64,000 nt of DNA from the NCBI RefSeq assembly GCF_000455265.1, contig NZ_HG005139.1:245495-309494 (forward strand). The letters are read 5' to 3'. The notes under the pieces are model-generated. The model had not been told where the DNA came from. It made no database searches and was given only the letters and a program-made list of their open reading frames with translations. Origin of the DNA: Paenibacillus antibioticophila (GTDB lineage Bacteria; Bacillota; Bacilli; Paenibacillales; Paenibacillaceae). Of this stretch, positions 32,575-41,703 are shown piece by piece. Position numbers and translations under genes: made by a program. Numbering within the stretch: position 1 is the stretch's first letter; every line of letters starts with the position of its first letter.

Positions 32575-33324
32575 GTGATTACCCTGCAAGAGGTTAGCAA
32601 AAGCTATTCAGGAGAAGCTTCGGCGGTTGAAGCTGTCTCGGTACACATTCGGGAAGGAAGCATTCACGGAATTATCGGACCGAGCGGAGCGGGGAAATCC
32701 ACGTTACTGCGCATTATGAATGTCCTCGAACGCCCGGATCGAGGCTCCGTTCTTGTTGATGGGCAAGACCTGATGCAGATGACCGAAGCAGACCTTCGCT
32801 CCCTGCGCAGGCAGATGGGGATGGTATTTCAGCAATTTCATCTGCTGCATAACCGAACTGTCAGCGGTAATGTAGCGATTCCGCTGGAAATGGCCGGAGA
32901 GCCAAAGAAGTCCAGAGCGGAGCGGGTTCAGGAATGTTTGCGTTTTGTTGGACTGGAGGATAAGGCGAAAGAGTATCCTGCTAGTCTGAGCGGCGGACAA
33001 AAGCAGCGTGTAGCAATAGCGCGTGCTCTTGCCCCTCGTCCGCGCGTGCTCTTATGTGACGAGCCTACGTCCTCTCTGGATCCGACAACGACGATGGAGG
33101 TTCTGAACGTCCTCAAACATGCTAATGAATCGCTCGGTGTTACCATTGTCATCGTAACCCATGAGATGGAGGTCATTCGGGCTATCTGTAATGAAGTTAC
33201 TGTGATGGACCAGGGGAGAATTGTCGACAGCTTTCCGTTGGAACAAGCCCGAACACAGGGCCTAGGCACCGTGTTGTCCTATAGAGAACAGCTGCTTGGA
33301 AAGGCTGTGATGCCGGGTGATTGA
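32575..33324 (+). CDS. metN: Methionine ABC transporter ATP-binding protein without NIL domain
   Basis: A 249-residue ATPase with Walker A GPSGAGKST, Q-loop MVFQQFHLL, signature LSGGQKQR, Walker B VLLCDEPTSSLDP and switch His in IVTHEM. It is closest to MetN by sequence and by the following MetI- and MetQ-like genes. MetN normally has ~340 residues, with a C-terminal NIL/ACT-like domain that senses methionine. Here the gene stops right after the ATPase domain and overlaps metI by 8 bases, so the domain is truly absent rather than lost by frameshift. The start is GTG 32575 after GGAGGTG. Confidence 0.85.
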   Translation: MITLQEVSKSYSGEASAVEAVSVHIREGSIHGIIGPSGAGKSTLLRIMNVLERPDRGSVLVDGQDLMQMTEADLRSLRRQMGMVFQQFHLLHNRTVSGNVAIPLEMAGEPKKSRAERVQECLRFVGLEDKAKEYPASLSGGQKQRVAIARALAPRPRVLLCDEPTSSLDPTTTMEVLNVLKHANESLGVTIVIVTHEMEVIRAICNEVTVMDQGRIVDSFPLEQARTQGLGTVLSYREQLLGKAVMPGD

Positions 33325-33997
33325 TGTGGAGCTGATGCTCGAACGGGTCACACAATATCAGGCACAGATCGCCGAGGCCATTTCGGAGACGCTCATGATG
33401 GTCGGCATTTCCTTGGCCGCCGCAATTCTGCTGGGCTTGCCCCTGGGCGTTCTTCTCTTTTTCTCGGCAAAGGGACAGCTGTATGAGAACCGTTTCTGGA
33501 ACCAAGTATTGAACGGCTTTGTAAACATTATTCGTTCCTTTCCCTTTTTGTTATTCGTTGTATTTATGATCCCGGTAACCCGGTGGCTTGTAGGCACTGC
33601 GATCGGTACCCTTGCTGCTTCTGTCCCGCTGGCCGTTGTATCGCTGGCGATCTATTCCCGTCAGGTGGAACAAGCGCTCCATGATGTTCCCCGCGGCATA
33701 TTGGAAGCCGCCCGGGCGATGGGGGCTACGCGTCTACAGCTCATGTTCAAGTTTCTGTTGGTCGAAGCGCGGTCCGGTCTGATTCTTGGACTGACCAACT
33801 CCATGATCAGCTTCATCTCTTACTCGACGGTGATGGGGGTGGTCGGCGGAGGCGGGGTTGGAGATTTTGCGATTCGCTATGGCTATCAGCGCTTCGAGAC
33901 GGAGCTGATGCTGGCGGTTATTCTGCTCATGATTGTGATCGTTCAGTTTATTCAGTTGTTCGGGAGCTTGTTGTCCCGCTGGCTGGATAAACGATAA
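33317..33997 (+). CDS. metI: Methionine ABC transporter permease
   Basis: A 226-residue five-helix permease of the MetI family. Visible are QIAEAISETLMMVGISLAAAI, FVNIIRSFPFLLFVVFMIPVTR, the EAA-type loop ILEAARAMGATRLQLMFKFLLVEARSG... and VVGGGGVGDFAIRYGYQRF, a MetI hallmark. The start is GTG 33317, overlapping metN. An operon of ATPase, permease and lipoprotein with this sequence type imports D/L-methionine or related amino acids. Confidence 0.9.
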   Translation: MIDVELMLERVTQYQAQIAEAISETLMMVGISLAAAILLGLPLGVLLFFSAKGQLYENRFWNQVLNGFVNIIRSFPFLLFVVFMIPVTRWLVGTAIGTLAASVPLAVVSLAIYSRQVEQALHDVPRGILEAARAMGATRLQLMFKFLLVEARSGLILGLTNSMISFISYSTVMGVVGGGGVGDFAIRYGYQRFETELMLAVILLMIVIVQFIQLFGSLLSRWLDKR

Positions 33998-34043
33998 ATA
34001 ACAAGCTGAAAGCTTGGAATTAAAGAATAGTGGGAGGATGTTG

Positions 34044-34931
34044 ATGATGAAACATACTGGAACAAGAAGAGGGTCTAAAGGGTGGATAGCGGCATTGATG
34101 GTGGTTCTGATGCTGATCAGTGCGGGCTGTGCGAAGAGTAACACCTCCGGAGCGGCTGAACCGGACACAAGCTCGAATGCAGGAAACGAAGGCGCGGCGG
34201 TGGAACAGGAGGTCACCCTGAAAGTAGCTACTTTAATTCCGCCAATGACGGATATGCTTGAATTAATCAAGCCGCTGCTTAAGGAGGACGGCATTGATCT
34301 GGAGCTTGTTGTGCTGTCCGATAATGTTCAGCCCAATGATGCCTTGGCTGACAAGGAAGTGGATGCGAACTTCTTCCAGCATGTGCCCTACATGAAGGAA
34401 TACAATGCAAGCAAGGGCTCTAATCTGGTGGCCATTCAGCCGGTTTATCACGCTGTCTACGGCGTTTACTCGAAGCGCTATAAGAGCATGGACGAGTTGC
34501 CGGATGGAGCGGTAGTTGCCGTTGCCAACGATTCCACGAATCTGGGACGGTCGCTTGTTATGCTGGAGAAGGCGGGATACATCAAGCTGAAGGACGGGGT
34601 TGGCATTAAAGCTACAGTTGCTGATGTTACCGAAAATCCTCACAACTTTAAATTTGAAGAGGTCGATCTTCTGATGTTGGCCAGAATGCTGGATGATGCA
34701 GATATCGCGCTTATGACACCAGCCTATGCCAGTCCATTAGGGCTGACTCCCAAGAAGGATGCACTCTTGACGGAGACGACGGAATCCGAGTTCGCAATTA
34801 CACTTGTTGCCCGTGAAGATAACAAGGATTCAGAGCCGATCCGCAAGCTGGCAGAGCGTCTGTCGGGACCGGAAGTGAAGCAATTCCTGGAGGACAATTA
34901 CAGTGAAATTGCAATTCCGGCATTTGAATAG
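34044..34931 (+). CDS. metQ: Methionine-binding lipoprotein (NlpA/MetQ family)
   Basis: A 295-residue NlpA-family binding lipoprotein. The signal peptide ends with ISAGC, giving a lipidated Cys near residue 30. The ligand domain has VTLKVATLIPPMTDMLELIKPLL, ANFFQHVPYMKEYN, PVYHAVYGVYSKRYKSMDELPDGAVVAV, NDSTNLGRSLVML and DIALMTPAYAS, matching MetQ positions that surround the amino acid. GGGAGG supports ATG 34044 or 34047. Completes the metNIQ operon. Confidence 0.88.
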   Translation: MMKHTGTRRGSKGWIAALMVVLMLISAGCAKSNTSGAAEPDTSSNAGNEGAAVEQEVTLKVATLIPPMTDMLELIKPLLKEDGIDLELVVLSDNVQPNDALADKEVDANFFQHVPYMKEYNASKGSNLVAIQPVYHAVYGVYSKRYKSMDELPDGAVVAVANDSTNLGRSLVMLEKAGYIKLKDGVGIKATVADVTENPHNFKFEEVDLLMLARMLDDADIALMTPAYASPLGLTPKKDALLTETTESEFAITLVAREDNKDSEPIRKLAERLSGPEVKQFLEDNYSEIAIPAFE

Positions 34932-35126
34932 AGCGGTCGGCATCAGGATTCATGGAAATAGAGGGTTCCATTCTGCCTTGAAAATGATATAATGTAAACA
35001 TGATTTCATTTTCATGAAAAGACAGAAACAAAATGCACAGTGCTTGTGATTTTTGTTACAGAGAGACACAAAACGTCGCAGTACTATGAAATCAGCCTAA
35101 TAAACAATAAAATTCAAATGAATATG

Positions 35127-35278
35127 GATCTTCGGGGTAAGGTGAAATTCCTGACCGGCGGTGATTGTTATCTGCGGATAACACGAGCCCGCGACTCTCC
35201 AGTCTATCTAACGATGAGATTGGTGACTGATCTGGTGAAATTCCAGAGCCGACGGTAAAGTCCGGATGGGAGAAGATC
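35127..35278 (+). promoter_or_regulatory. FMN riboswitch (RFN element)
   Basis: Shows the conserved RFN segments in order: ATCTTCGGGGTAAGGTGAAA, CCTGACCGGCGGTGA, GAGCCCGCGAC, then GTGACTGATCTGGTGAAATT and CCAGAGCCGACGGTAAAGTC, ending GGATGGGAGAAGAT. The terminal helix (GATCTTC with GAAGATC) closes the aptamer. Senses FMN; the downstream hairpin at 35331 is the expression platform. A TATAAT at 34988 may belong to its promoter. Confidence 0.97.
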
Positions 35279-35330
35279 AAAGATAGGCGTGCATGCCCGT
35301 TAGCGGGCTTTGCCATGCTTATTTGATCAG

Positions 35331-35367
35331 CCCCCGAATGTTGACTCAGGTCAATGTCGGGGGTTTT
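35331..35367 (+). terminator. Expression-platform terminator of the FMN riboswitch
   Basis: CCCCCGA (35331-35337) and TCGGGGG (35357-35363), with an inner TTGAC/GTCAA stem, followed by TTTT. FMN binding would favour this hairpin and switch off the downstream transporter gene. Confidence 0.88.
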
Positions 35368-35404
35368 CTGCGAGACCCCATATTCAGACAGAGGAGCAGG
35401 GAAT

Positions 35405-36376
35405 ATGGATAATGCATCAAGTGTAAGACTGCAAGGAAGTTCACCTTTAACCGTAACAGGTTCGCGTTCAAAGAGCGGATTCTGGCTGGTTGTGCTGGGA
35501 GCGGCCCTTTGGGGTGTGGATCCGTTATTCCGGATCATTCTGCTAGATTATATTACGTCGGCTCAATTGGTTCTGCTCGAGCATGCCATCATTGGGGTCA
35601 TTGCGGCACCGATCCTGTGGAAGAACCGACGGGAGCTGCTGGGCTTGAAATGGAAGCAAGCGGGTGCCCTGCTGTTCATCTCCTGGGGCGGCTCAGCCAT
35701 CGCTACAATCCTGTTCACGAAAGCCCTGGAGGGCGGCAATTTTAACGCGGTATTGCTGCTGCAGAAGATGCAGCCGTTGTTTGCAATCATTCTTGCCAGA
35801 TTATTATTGAAGGAATCACTGCCGAAGCATTTCTCGTCTCTGCTCACTGTAGCCATTATCGGCACGTATTTTCTGACATTCGGCTTTACGATTCCTTTCG
35901 GTCATTGGAACGAGTTCATTCAAGTCGGCAGCCTGTTATCGCTGGGTGCTGCGGCATTTTGGGGCGGCTCGACGGTGATGGGGAGATTGATGGTCGGTCA
36001 GATGAAGTATGAGACCGTGACCGCACTCCGCTTCATTTTGGCGCTTCCGCTGCTGCTCGCAATTACCTGGAATGAAGGAGTGGCATGGAGCTTTCCAAGC
36101 AGTACATCGGGAATTGCAGGCTTTTCCTTGAATCTGCTGGGTCAGGCATTATTGCCAGGACTGTTGAGCTTGTTGGTGTATTATAAAGGTCTGACAACGA
36201 CTAAAGCATCGGTGGCTACTCTTGCGGAATTAAGCTTCCCGATGGTTGGGGTGCTTGTGAACTGGCTCGCATTTCAGGAAAAGATTACTGTGGCGCAAGC
36301 GGTAGGCTTCCTGTTGATCTGGACTGTGCTGTTTGTAATTTCCAGACAAAGCAAGCCTGCAACAGTCCAGTCCTGA
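35405..36376 (+). CDS. EamA/DMT-family transporter, probable riboflavin or flavin-precursor importer
   Basis: A 323-residue membrane protein with ten predicted helices in two EamA halves: FWLVVLGAALWGVDPLFRI with KALEGGNFNAVLLLQKMQP..., and LLSLGAAAFWGGSTVMGRLMV with VYYKGLTTTKASVATLAEL. ATG 35405 has AGGAG upstream. EamA proteins transport many metabolites, but this one is the sole gene behind an FMN riboswitch, so flavin uptake (as for RibN in other bacteria) is the reasonable inference. Firmicutes usually use RibU for this, and no rib gene is near. A terminator follows. Confidence 0.88.
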   Translation: MDNASSVRLQGSSPLTVTGSRSKSGFWLVVLGAALWGVDPLFRIILLDYITSAQLVLLEHAIIGVIAAPILWKNRRELLGLKWKQAGALLFISWGGSAIATILFTKALEGGNFNAVLLLQKMQPLFAIILARLLLKESLPKHFSSLLTVAIIGTYFLTFGFTIPFGHWNEFIQVGSLLSLGAAAFWGGSTVMGRLMVGQMKYETVTALRFILALPLLLAITWNEGVAWSFPSSTSGIAGFSLNLLGQALLPGLLSLLVYYKGLTTTKASVATLAELSFPMVGVLVNWLAFQEKITVAQAVGFLLIWTVLFVISRQSKPATVQS

Positions 36377-36418
36377 TTGCCCCTCATAATATATAGTAAT
36401 TCTACGTTTCTAACCAGA

Positions 36419-36460
36419 AGCGGCCTTGTCTTGAAAGCAGACGGGGCCGCTCTTTGTATT
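36419..36460 (+). terminator. Terminator of the DMT transporter gene
   Basis: AGCGGCC (36419-36425) and GGCCGCT (36445-36451), with an inner GTCT-type pairing, then CTTTGTATTTT. Confidence 0.75.
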
Positions 36461-36571
36461 TTCAAAATCTATTCGAAAAAGCATGCTTTTTCTGGTATTA
36501 TACAGAGCAAGGTTGAAGTCGAATGGCTTATCCGGCCAACATTAATATGGACAACATAAGATGAATAAGGG

Positions 36572-37753
36572 ATGGATCTGAACCCTATGCGAATTCAAAT
36601 GGATATGCAAACTGTCTTTATCCTGCTGGTTCTGGGACACTTGTGTACCGTAATCCTGATTATCGCCTATAAGCACAAGCAGGTTAAGGACCCGGCTGTC
36701 AGTACGTTTTATGCAGCGAAATGGCTTCAGGCGGCTACATGGATCCTGATGTCTGTCCCGACGATCACTGACCATATCCTGCTGCTTGCATTTGCCAACA
36801 TTTTATTGCTGCTTGGGGTATCTTTGGAGACCAAAGCGCTGTTAACGGTAGTCGGTGGATTCGACGCTACCGCACGCCTTTTCTATAATTATTTTACAAT
36901 TATATCAATTTTCGCCTATTGCGGCATCCTTGTTTTTTACAACACAGAAGGGCTCCGAATTACGGTAGTTTCCTTGTCAATCGCTGTCTTTTTAATTCCT
37001 CCGGTACGCCGGATGATCTCCCTTCCGCGGAGGTCGGCACTGCGGCTGATCACCGGTTATATGTATCTTGTAATTTTAATTGGTCTGCTGTGCAGGACAA
37101 TCCTGTCGTTGGTTCCGATGATTCCGGTATCCATGTTTGAGCCCGGGCTTTATCAGAATCTATCCTTCCTGACTCTGTATCTGATTATGATGCTAGGAAA
37201 TACGGGCTTTGTTCTCCTGTCAAAGGAGCGGGCAGATCGGCAGTTGTTAAAATTGGCAAGCTACGATGATCTGACAGGGGCCCTGAACCGCAGATCCTTT
37301 ACTCTCAAGGCTCAAAAGCTATTGGAAGCAAAGGACCGGAAGAGTCCTGCCAGCTTTATTCTTCTGGATATCGATCACTTCAAGCAAATCAATGATGGTT
37401 ACGGACATGACGCCGGAGATCGGGTTCTGGAGAATATCGCCTTCATTGTCAGCGGCAGTCTAGAGACTTCAAGTTTATTCGGCAGATTCGGAGGAGACGA
37501 GTTCGCGATTCTTTTGCCGGAGGCGGGAGTGGAGGAGTCGGATGCCGTCGCAGAACGGGTTCGTCATTCAGTGGAATCCCTGGAGATTCGTTACGGGCTC
37601 AAAGCAAGCACGATCAGTATGGGAATTGTCACGGTTCCCCCCGATCGGGAGATACCGTTGGAAGAGCTGTATACGACGAGTGATATGGCGCTCTATCGGG
37701 CCAAGCAGCTCGGGCGGAATCGTGCAGCGCGAATAGATATCCCATGGGGATAA
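36572..37753 (+). CDS. Membrane diguanylate cyclase (GGDEF)
   Basis: A 393-residue protein with about seven N-terminal membrane helices (residues ~10-215) and a C-terminal GGDEF domain (YDDLTGALNRRSF, DIDHFKQINDGYGHDAGD, GRFGGDEFAIL). The intact GGDEF motif predicts c-di-GMP synthesis from GTP. The RxxD inhibitory site is absent (ETSS lies there). The membrane part is an unassigned sensor. ATG 36572 has a weak AAGGG directly before it; ATG 36587 is an alternative start. The gene is followed 80 bases later by a second cyclase gene, possibly in one transcript. Confidence 0.88.
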   Translation: MDLNPMRIQMDMQTVFILLVLGHLCTVILIIAYKHKQVKDPAVSTFYAAKWLQAATWILMSVPTITDHILLLAFANILLLLGVSLETKALLTVVGGFDATARLFYNYFTIISIFAYCGILVFYNTEGLRITVVSLSIAVFLIPPVRRMISLPRRSALRLITGYMYLVILIGLLCRTILSLVPMIPVSMFEPGLYQNLSFLTLYLIMMLGNTGFVLLSKERADRQLLKLASYDDLTGALNRRSFTLKAQKLLEAKDRKSPASFILLDIDHFKQINDGYGHDAGDRVLENIAFIVSGSLETSSLFGRFGGDEFAILLPEAGVEESDAVAERVRHSVESLEIRYGLKASTISMGIVTVPPDREIPLEELYTTSDMALYRAKQLGRNRAARIDIPWG

Positions 37754-37833
37754 AATGAGTTCTTTCTGTGGTTTATGCTCTGTGCTACGATAGGAATAAT
37801 TATCTTAATGCGAAATTGGGGTCAGAGAATATC

Positions 37834-39396
37834 GTGAATTCTTCAGTAAGCATATTTATTGTCCTGGCTGCTCTGTCCGGCGTGCTTAGCGTGCTGTTGA
37901 CCATTTATTCCTATGTCAATCGCAATCGTTATTCGGGAATTAGACTATTCTTCTGGATTTCAATCTGCTCGGCCATTTATTCGTTTGGATTCTCTATGGA
38001 GCTTGCCAGTACTTCGCTGGAAGAGATCATGTATTGGGTCAAATTTGAATATCTGGGCATGCCCTTTATTTCGCCTTTGAGCTTGGCGCTAGTTATGTAT
38101 TATGTGGGAATGGAAAAGTACGTCACTCGGCGGAATATCATGCTTTTGCTGGTCATACCGGCGCTAACCTTTCTCTTCGTCTTGACCAATGAATATCATC
38201 ATTTGTTCTACCAAGACGTCTATCTGAATCCAGACGCGCCGTCACTGATGATGGACATGAATATGGGTGAATGGTACATCGTTCATGGCAGCTATACGGT
38301 GAGTTGCATTCTGACGGGAATTTTCTTGCTGCTCCGGTACTGGAACCGCCGTAAAAATGTACTCCGCAGCCAATTGATTGCTTTGTTTATCGGCTTTGCC
38401 CTGCCGTGGGTAGCCGCATTTATCTACTTAATGGGTCTGACCCCTTATCAAATGGACCCGGTACCGCTGATTATGTGGATCACCTCTTTCTTTTATATGT
38501 GGGCGATTCGAACCTCCGGCTTGCTGGTCGCCTCTCCGGTGGCTAGGGAGTATATCTTTGATAGTATGCGGGACGGGGTACTAGTTGTTGATCCACAAGG
38601 CTTCCTGGCCGATTATAATCCCGCAGCAGAGGTGATGATTCCAGGGCTTCAGGCAGCTTTTATCGCCAGACCGGTCAACCAGATTCGGCTGACTGAGGAT
38701 TTTGATGAAGAAATCTTTGAGTTCTACCCGGATTCCAAACTGACTCATATCAAGGAAGTTGGCTGGAATATCGGTCATGAGGCTTGCCATTACAAAATTC
38801 AATCCTCACCGGTCATTAACCGGAGAGGCCAGTTTGTAGGCCGTACATATACAGTCCTGGATGTGACCGAGCAAGTGCGATTGGAGGAGGAGCTTCGCAG
38901 ACTGGCTACTTACGATGGGCTTACCGATATATATAACAGAACTTATTTCATGCAAGAGAGCCAAAGAGAGCTGGAGGTGGCCAATCGAAATAATCGGCCA
39001 TTCTCTTTAATGATGATTGATATCGATCATTTCAAGCGGATCAATGATCTCTTTGGTCATGATACTGGCGACTTAGCGCTTCGGCATATCGCCTCAATCC
39101 TGAAGGAGTGGCTCGCTAACGAGTACATATTGGGCCGATATGGGGGAGAAGAGTTCGTGGCTGCTCTGCCTGGACTGGACCTGCGGGAGGCTGCTCTGTG
39201 TGCGGAGGAGCTTCGCCGGGAAATTGAACGGGTCCCTCTGAACTGTGCTGCCGGAGAGATTGGGATCACGGCAAGCTTCGGCGTGGCGGAGTCACGTCTG
39301 GATGGCGCTCCATTGGAGAGTATCTTTACGGAGGCGGACAAAGCGCTCTATGCATCCAAGAAGAACGGCCGAAATCGCGTAAGCACCGCTTCCTAG
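37834..39396 (+). CDS. Membrane PAS-GGDEF diguanylate cyclase
   Basis: A ~520-residue protein. N-terminal seven-helix region of the histidine-kinase 7TM sensor type (about residues 5-225), then a PAS-like domain (DSMRDGVLVVDPQGFLADYNPAAE, VGRTYTVLDVTEQVRLEEEL), then GGDEF (YDGLTDIYNRTYF, DIDHFKRINDLFGHDTGD, GRYGGEEFVAA). GGEEF is an active variant. No RxxD I-site. The start is uncertain: GTG 37834 begins with a typical membrane N-terminus and has GGGGTCAGAG upstream, while the frame remains open to a GTG at 37768. Confidence 0.88.
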   Translation: MNSSVSIFIVLAALSGVLSVLLTIYSYVNRNRYSGIRLFFWISICSAIYSFGFSMELASTSLEEIMYWVKFEYLGMPFISPLSLALVMYYVGMEKYVTRRNIMLLLVIPALTFLFVLTNEYHHLFYQDVYLNPDAPSLMMDMNMGEWYIVHGSYTVSCILTGIFLLLRYWNRRKNVLRSQLIALFIGFALPWVAAFIYLMGLTPYQMDPVPLIMWITSFFYMWAIRTSGLLVASPVAREYIFDSMRDGVLVVDPQGFLADYNPAAEVMIPGLQAAFIARPVNQIRLTEDFDEEIFEFYPDSKLTHIKEVGWNIGHEACHYKIQSSPVINRRGQFVGRTYTVLDVTEQVRLEEELRRLATYDGLTDIYNRTYFMQESQRELEVANRNNRPFSLMMIDIDHFKRINDLFGHDTGDLALRHIASILKEWLANEYILGRYGGEEFVAALPGLDLREAALCAEELRREIERVPLNCAAGEIGITASFGVAESRLDGAPLESIFTEADKALYASKKNGRNRVSTAS

Positions 39397-39432
39397 TTAT
39401 TTTTGCTATTAATATTGAAGGGATATGAGGTT

Positions 39433-40581
39433 ATGGAGCAATCGCAAAGCTTGAACGGATATACATCGGCAACGGTAGTGGCTACGACGTCCAACTTTAT
39501 TATGGTGCGTGAGGAGCCTTTTACCCACACTTATCGCACAGTGATCCGGCTACGAGAGCAAGGAACATTGAAGCTGCGCTTCGGCTTCTCGAATACCGTG
39601 GATTCGACTTGGGAGCAGGGAACAATTGCCTGGGCCGGACGCGAAGGCGGGGCATGGCGTATTGAAGCTGCCTGTATTGCAGATGGAGGAAGAGACCGCA
39701 ACTGCAGTTACAAGGAAGGAACGCTCGTACATCTGACCTTTGGAGGAGAGAGCACGAGGGATGTGCTTCCCGGAGAACAGTTCTACAGTGATCCTGTTGA
39801 AATCTGCTTGCCGGACGGGCATGATTTGATGTTTAGCTGGACCCTTTCTGCTGGACCGGGCGCTTCAATTCCTTATAATACAGAGCAGATGCTTGTGACA
39901 GCCTATGATGCCCCGGGGATCCGGGCGTCTCAGCCGAATGAGGCTGGATTTCGCAAATCGGACAATCTGCTCGTGCTCCCCTCCTGGATTGGTTATGAGA
40001 AGGATACCGTACAGGAGCTGGTGTTCTTTGGCGATTCCATCACGCAGGGCGTACGCACGGCTCAGGATGAATATGACTATTGGGTTGCAAAAATCGCGAA
40101 TCAACTTGGCCTCGCTTGCGGGGTATGGAATCTTGGCTCCGGCTGGGCGAGAGCCTATGATGCTGCAACGGATACGGCTTGGCTAAGAAAGGCAAAGCAG
40201 GGAAAAGACAAGATTGTACTCTGCTTGGGGGTCAATGATATCGATATTGGCTGCCGTACCGCCGAGCAGCTGCTCTCCGATCTTCAGGATATAATCTATC
40301 GTTTGAAGAACCATAATCCTGATGTAAAAATCATTTTATGCACCGTACCACCGTTCAACTTCGTGGAGGAGCGGGAACAGATCTGGCGCACGGTCAATGC
40401 ACGGATCCGCGGGTTAAGCCTGAGTGGTGTGGACCGTGTGTTTGATATTGCGGAGGTTCTGTCCCAACCCGCTCCGCATGAACATCTGCTGCAGCGGCAG
40501 TATATGAGCTCGGAATTTGATCCGCATCCTAACGGTCTTGCCGGCACAAGGATTGCCGAGGCGTTCCTGCGCTGGTATTAA
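39433..40581 (+). CDS. SGNH/GDSL esterase with N-terminal beta domain
   Basis: A 382-residue intracellular-looking esterase with no signal peptide. The first ~190 residues are beta-rich (YTSATVVATTSNFIMVREE, GTLKLRFGFSNTVDSTWEQG). They precede an SGNH domain: ELVFFGDSITQG (Ser), NLGSGWARAYDA (Gly), LCLGVNDIDIG (Asn) and the DPHPNGLAG Asp-His pair. This layout is common in carbohydrate acetyl esterases, and deacetylation of an imported sugar is plausible but not shown. ATG 39433 follows GAGG. Its 3' end faces the gerAC gene, 10 bases away, with no clear terminator. Confidence 0.85.
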   Translation: MEQSQSLNGYTSATVVATTSNFIMVREEPFTHTYRTVIRLREQGTLKLRFGFSNTVDSTWEQGTIAWAGREGGAWRIEAACIADGGRDRNCSYKEGTLVHLTFGGESTRDVLPGEQFYSDPVEICLPDGHDLMFSWTLSAGPGASIPYNTEQMLVTAYDAPGIRASQPNEAGFRKSDNLLVLPSWIGYEKDTVQELVFFGDSITQGVRTAQDEYDYWVAKIANQLGLACGVWNLGSGWARAYDAATDTAWLRKAKQGKDKIVLCLGVNDIDIGCRTAEQLLSDLQDIIYRLKNHNPDVKIILCTVPPFNFVEEREQIWRTVNARIRGLSLSGVDRVFDIAEVLSQPAPHEHLLQRQYMSSEFDPHPNGLAGTRIAEAFLRWY

Positions 40582-40590
40582 TCCAAGCGA

Positions 40591-41703
40591 TTAATAGAAG
40601 AAGTTGCCGAAGTTTTTAACTTTGAAGCTTGTATGAACGACGATATCCATATCCTGGATGTAATTGTCTTTATAGAAGGCTCTCCATTCTTTATAGCTGA
40701 CTTTATTTCGTATATGCTGTCCGATCCCGATGCTGTCTACTCCGAGTTGCTGCATCTTCTTTACGATGCGGTTGCATTCCTCTTCGATATGACGGCTCAG
40801 AATTTGCTCCAGCTCGGCGCGTTCAGATGTGCTCATCTTCAGGTTTCCGATGTATTCTGTTATTCCTCCGTGAATATCTATCTTAATCTCCACCCGGTAT
40901 TTCCCTTCGGGCGTTTTGCTGATGGTTTTGCGGGTGGAGTTGTTGATGGCGTGAAATGAAATGCTGTACAGTTCAGGGCGGTTTAGACCGAGTGTGAATT
41001 CTCCCCGGTTCTGGTCGTGATACATGATGGAGAAATAAAAAATATCCGAAGCGCTCAGCTTGCCGACCATGCGATCTTTCTTGAAGAGGGCGATGCCGTT
41101 GACCTCAAGATCTTTGTCGGACCTCGTGAGAACCGGAGTGATCGGGTCGCGTCCTTCATCGAAGTAGTCCCGGCAAAAATGATGCAGCAGCACATGGGGG
41201 AGCGTCTGATTTTCAAACTCTTTTTTCAGCAGCCGGTCAATATATTGGTTCGTTCGGGAGTGGCCGGGCAAATGCGTCTCGATAATATCACGCGCTGCGC
41301 CCTCCACAACTGCGATTTCTGTCCGCTTGGATATGGTGAAATCCCGAAGCAGGGTGTCCATATGACTCCACAACCCTCTTCTGGACAGTTCCTCATTGAA
41401 CAGAATCGTATTGATTTGCCCACTAACCATTTTACGGCTGGTTTTTCGTTGCATTAGAATTCGTGCTTCCTTGCTGCTTCGCACGATTTTGGAGAAAATC
41501 TCTTCTTGCTGCTGCGTCTCGCTCGCTTCCGCAATAATGATAGGAATATTGACAGTGACCCGAATCATGTCGCCCTTTTCCGCATCAAAGCCCACCGTCC
41601 GGACATAACCTGCCCGCTCCAGGATATTATTGTCCTTGCTGCATCCTGTCGCTATGGTAAGGAAGATTAGCACGAGCACGCCGATCCGTACCCTACGATG
41701 CAT
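40591..41703 (-). CDS. gerAC: Spore germination protein, GerC subunit (operon 1)
   Basis: A 370-residue Ger(x)C lipoprotein. The signal peptide ends in IATGC (lipidated Cys ~21). Family marks are RAGYVRTVGFDAEKGD, SGQINTILFNEEL, and the C-terminal GerAC domain with ILSRHIEEECNRIVKKMQQLGVDSIGIG. GerC subunits attach to the inner spore membrane and are needed for nutrient-receptor function. GGGAGGAG precedes ATG 41703. The gene overlaps gerAB by 11 bases. Last gene of a gerAA-gerAB-gerAC operon. Confidence 0.92.
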   Translation of the reverse strand: MHRRVRIGVLVLIFLTIATGCSKDNNILERAGYVRTVGFDAEKGDMIRVTVNIPIIIAEASETQQQEEIFSKIVRSSKEARILMQRKTSRKMVSGQINTILFNEELSRRGLWSHMDTLLRDFTISKRTEIAVVEGAARDIIETHLPGHSRTNQYIDRLLKKEFENQTLPHVLLHHFCRDYFDEGRDPITPVLTRSDKDLEVNGIALFKKDRMVGKLSASDIFYFSIMYHDQNRGEFTLGLNRPELYSISFHAINNSTRKTISKTPEGKYRVEIKIDIHGGITEYIGNLKMSTSERAELEQILSRHIEEECNRIVKKMQQLGVDSIGIGQHIRNKVSYKEWRAFYKDNYIQDMDIVVHTSFKVKNFGNFFY

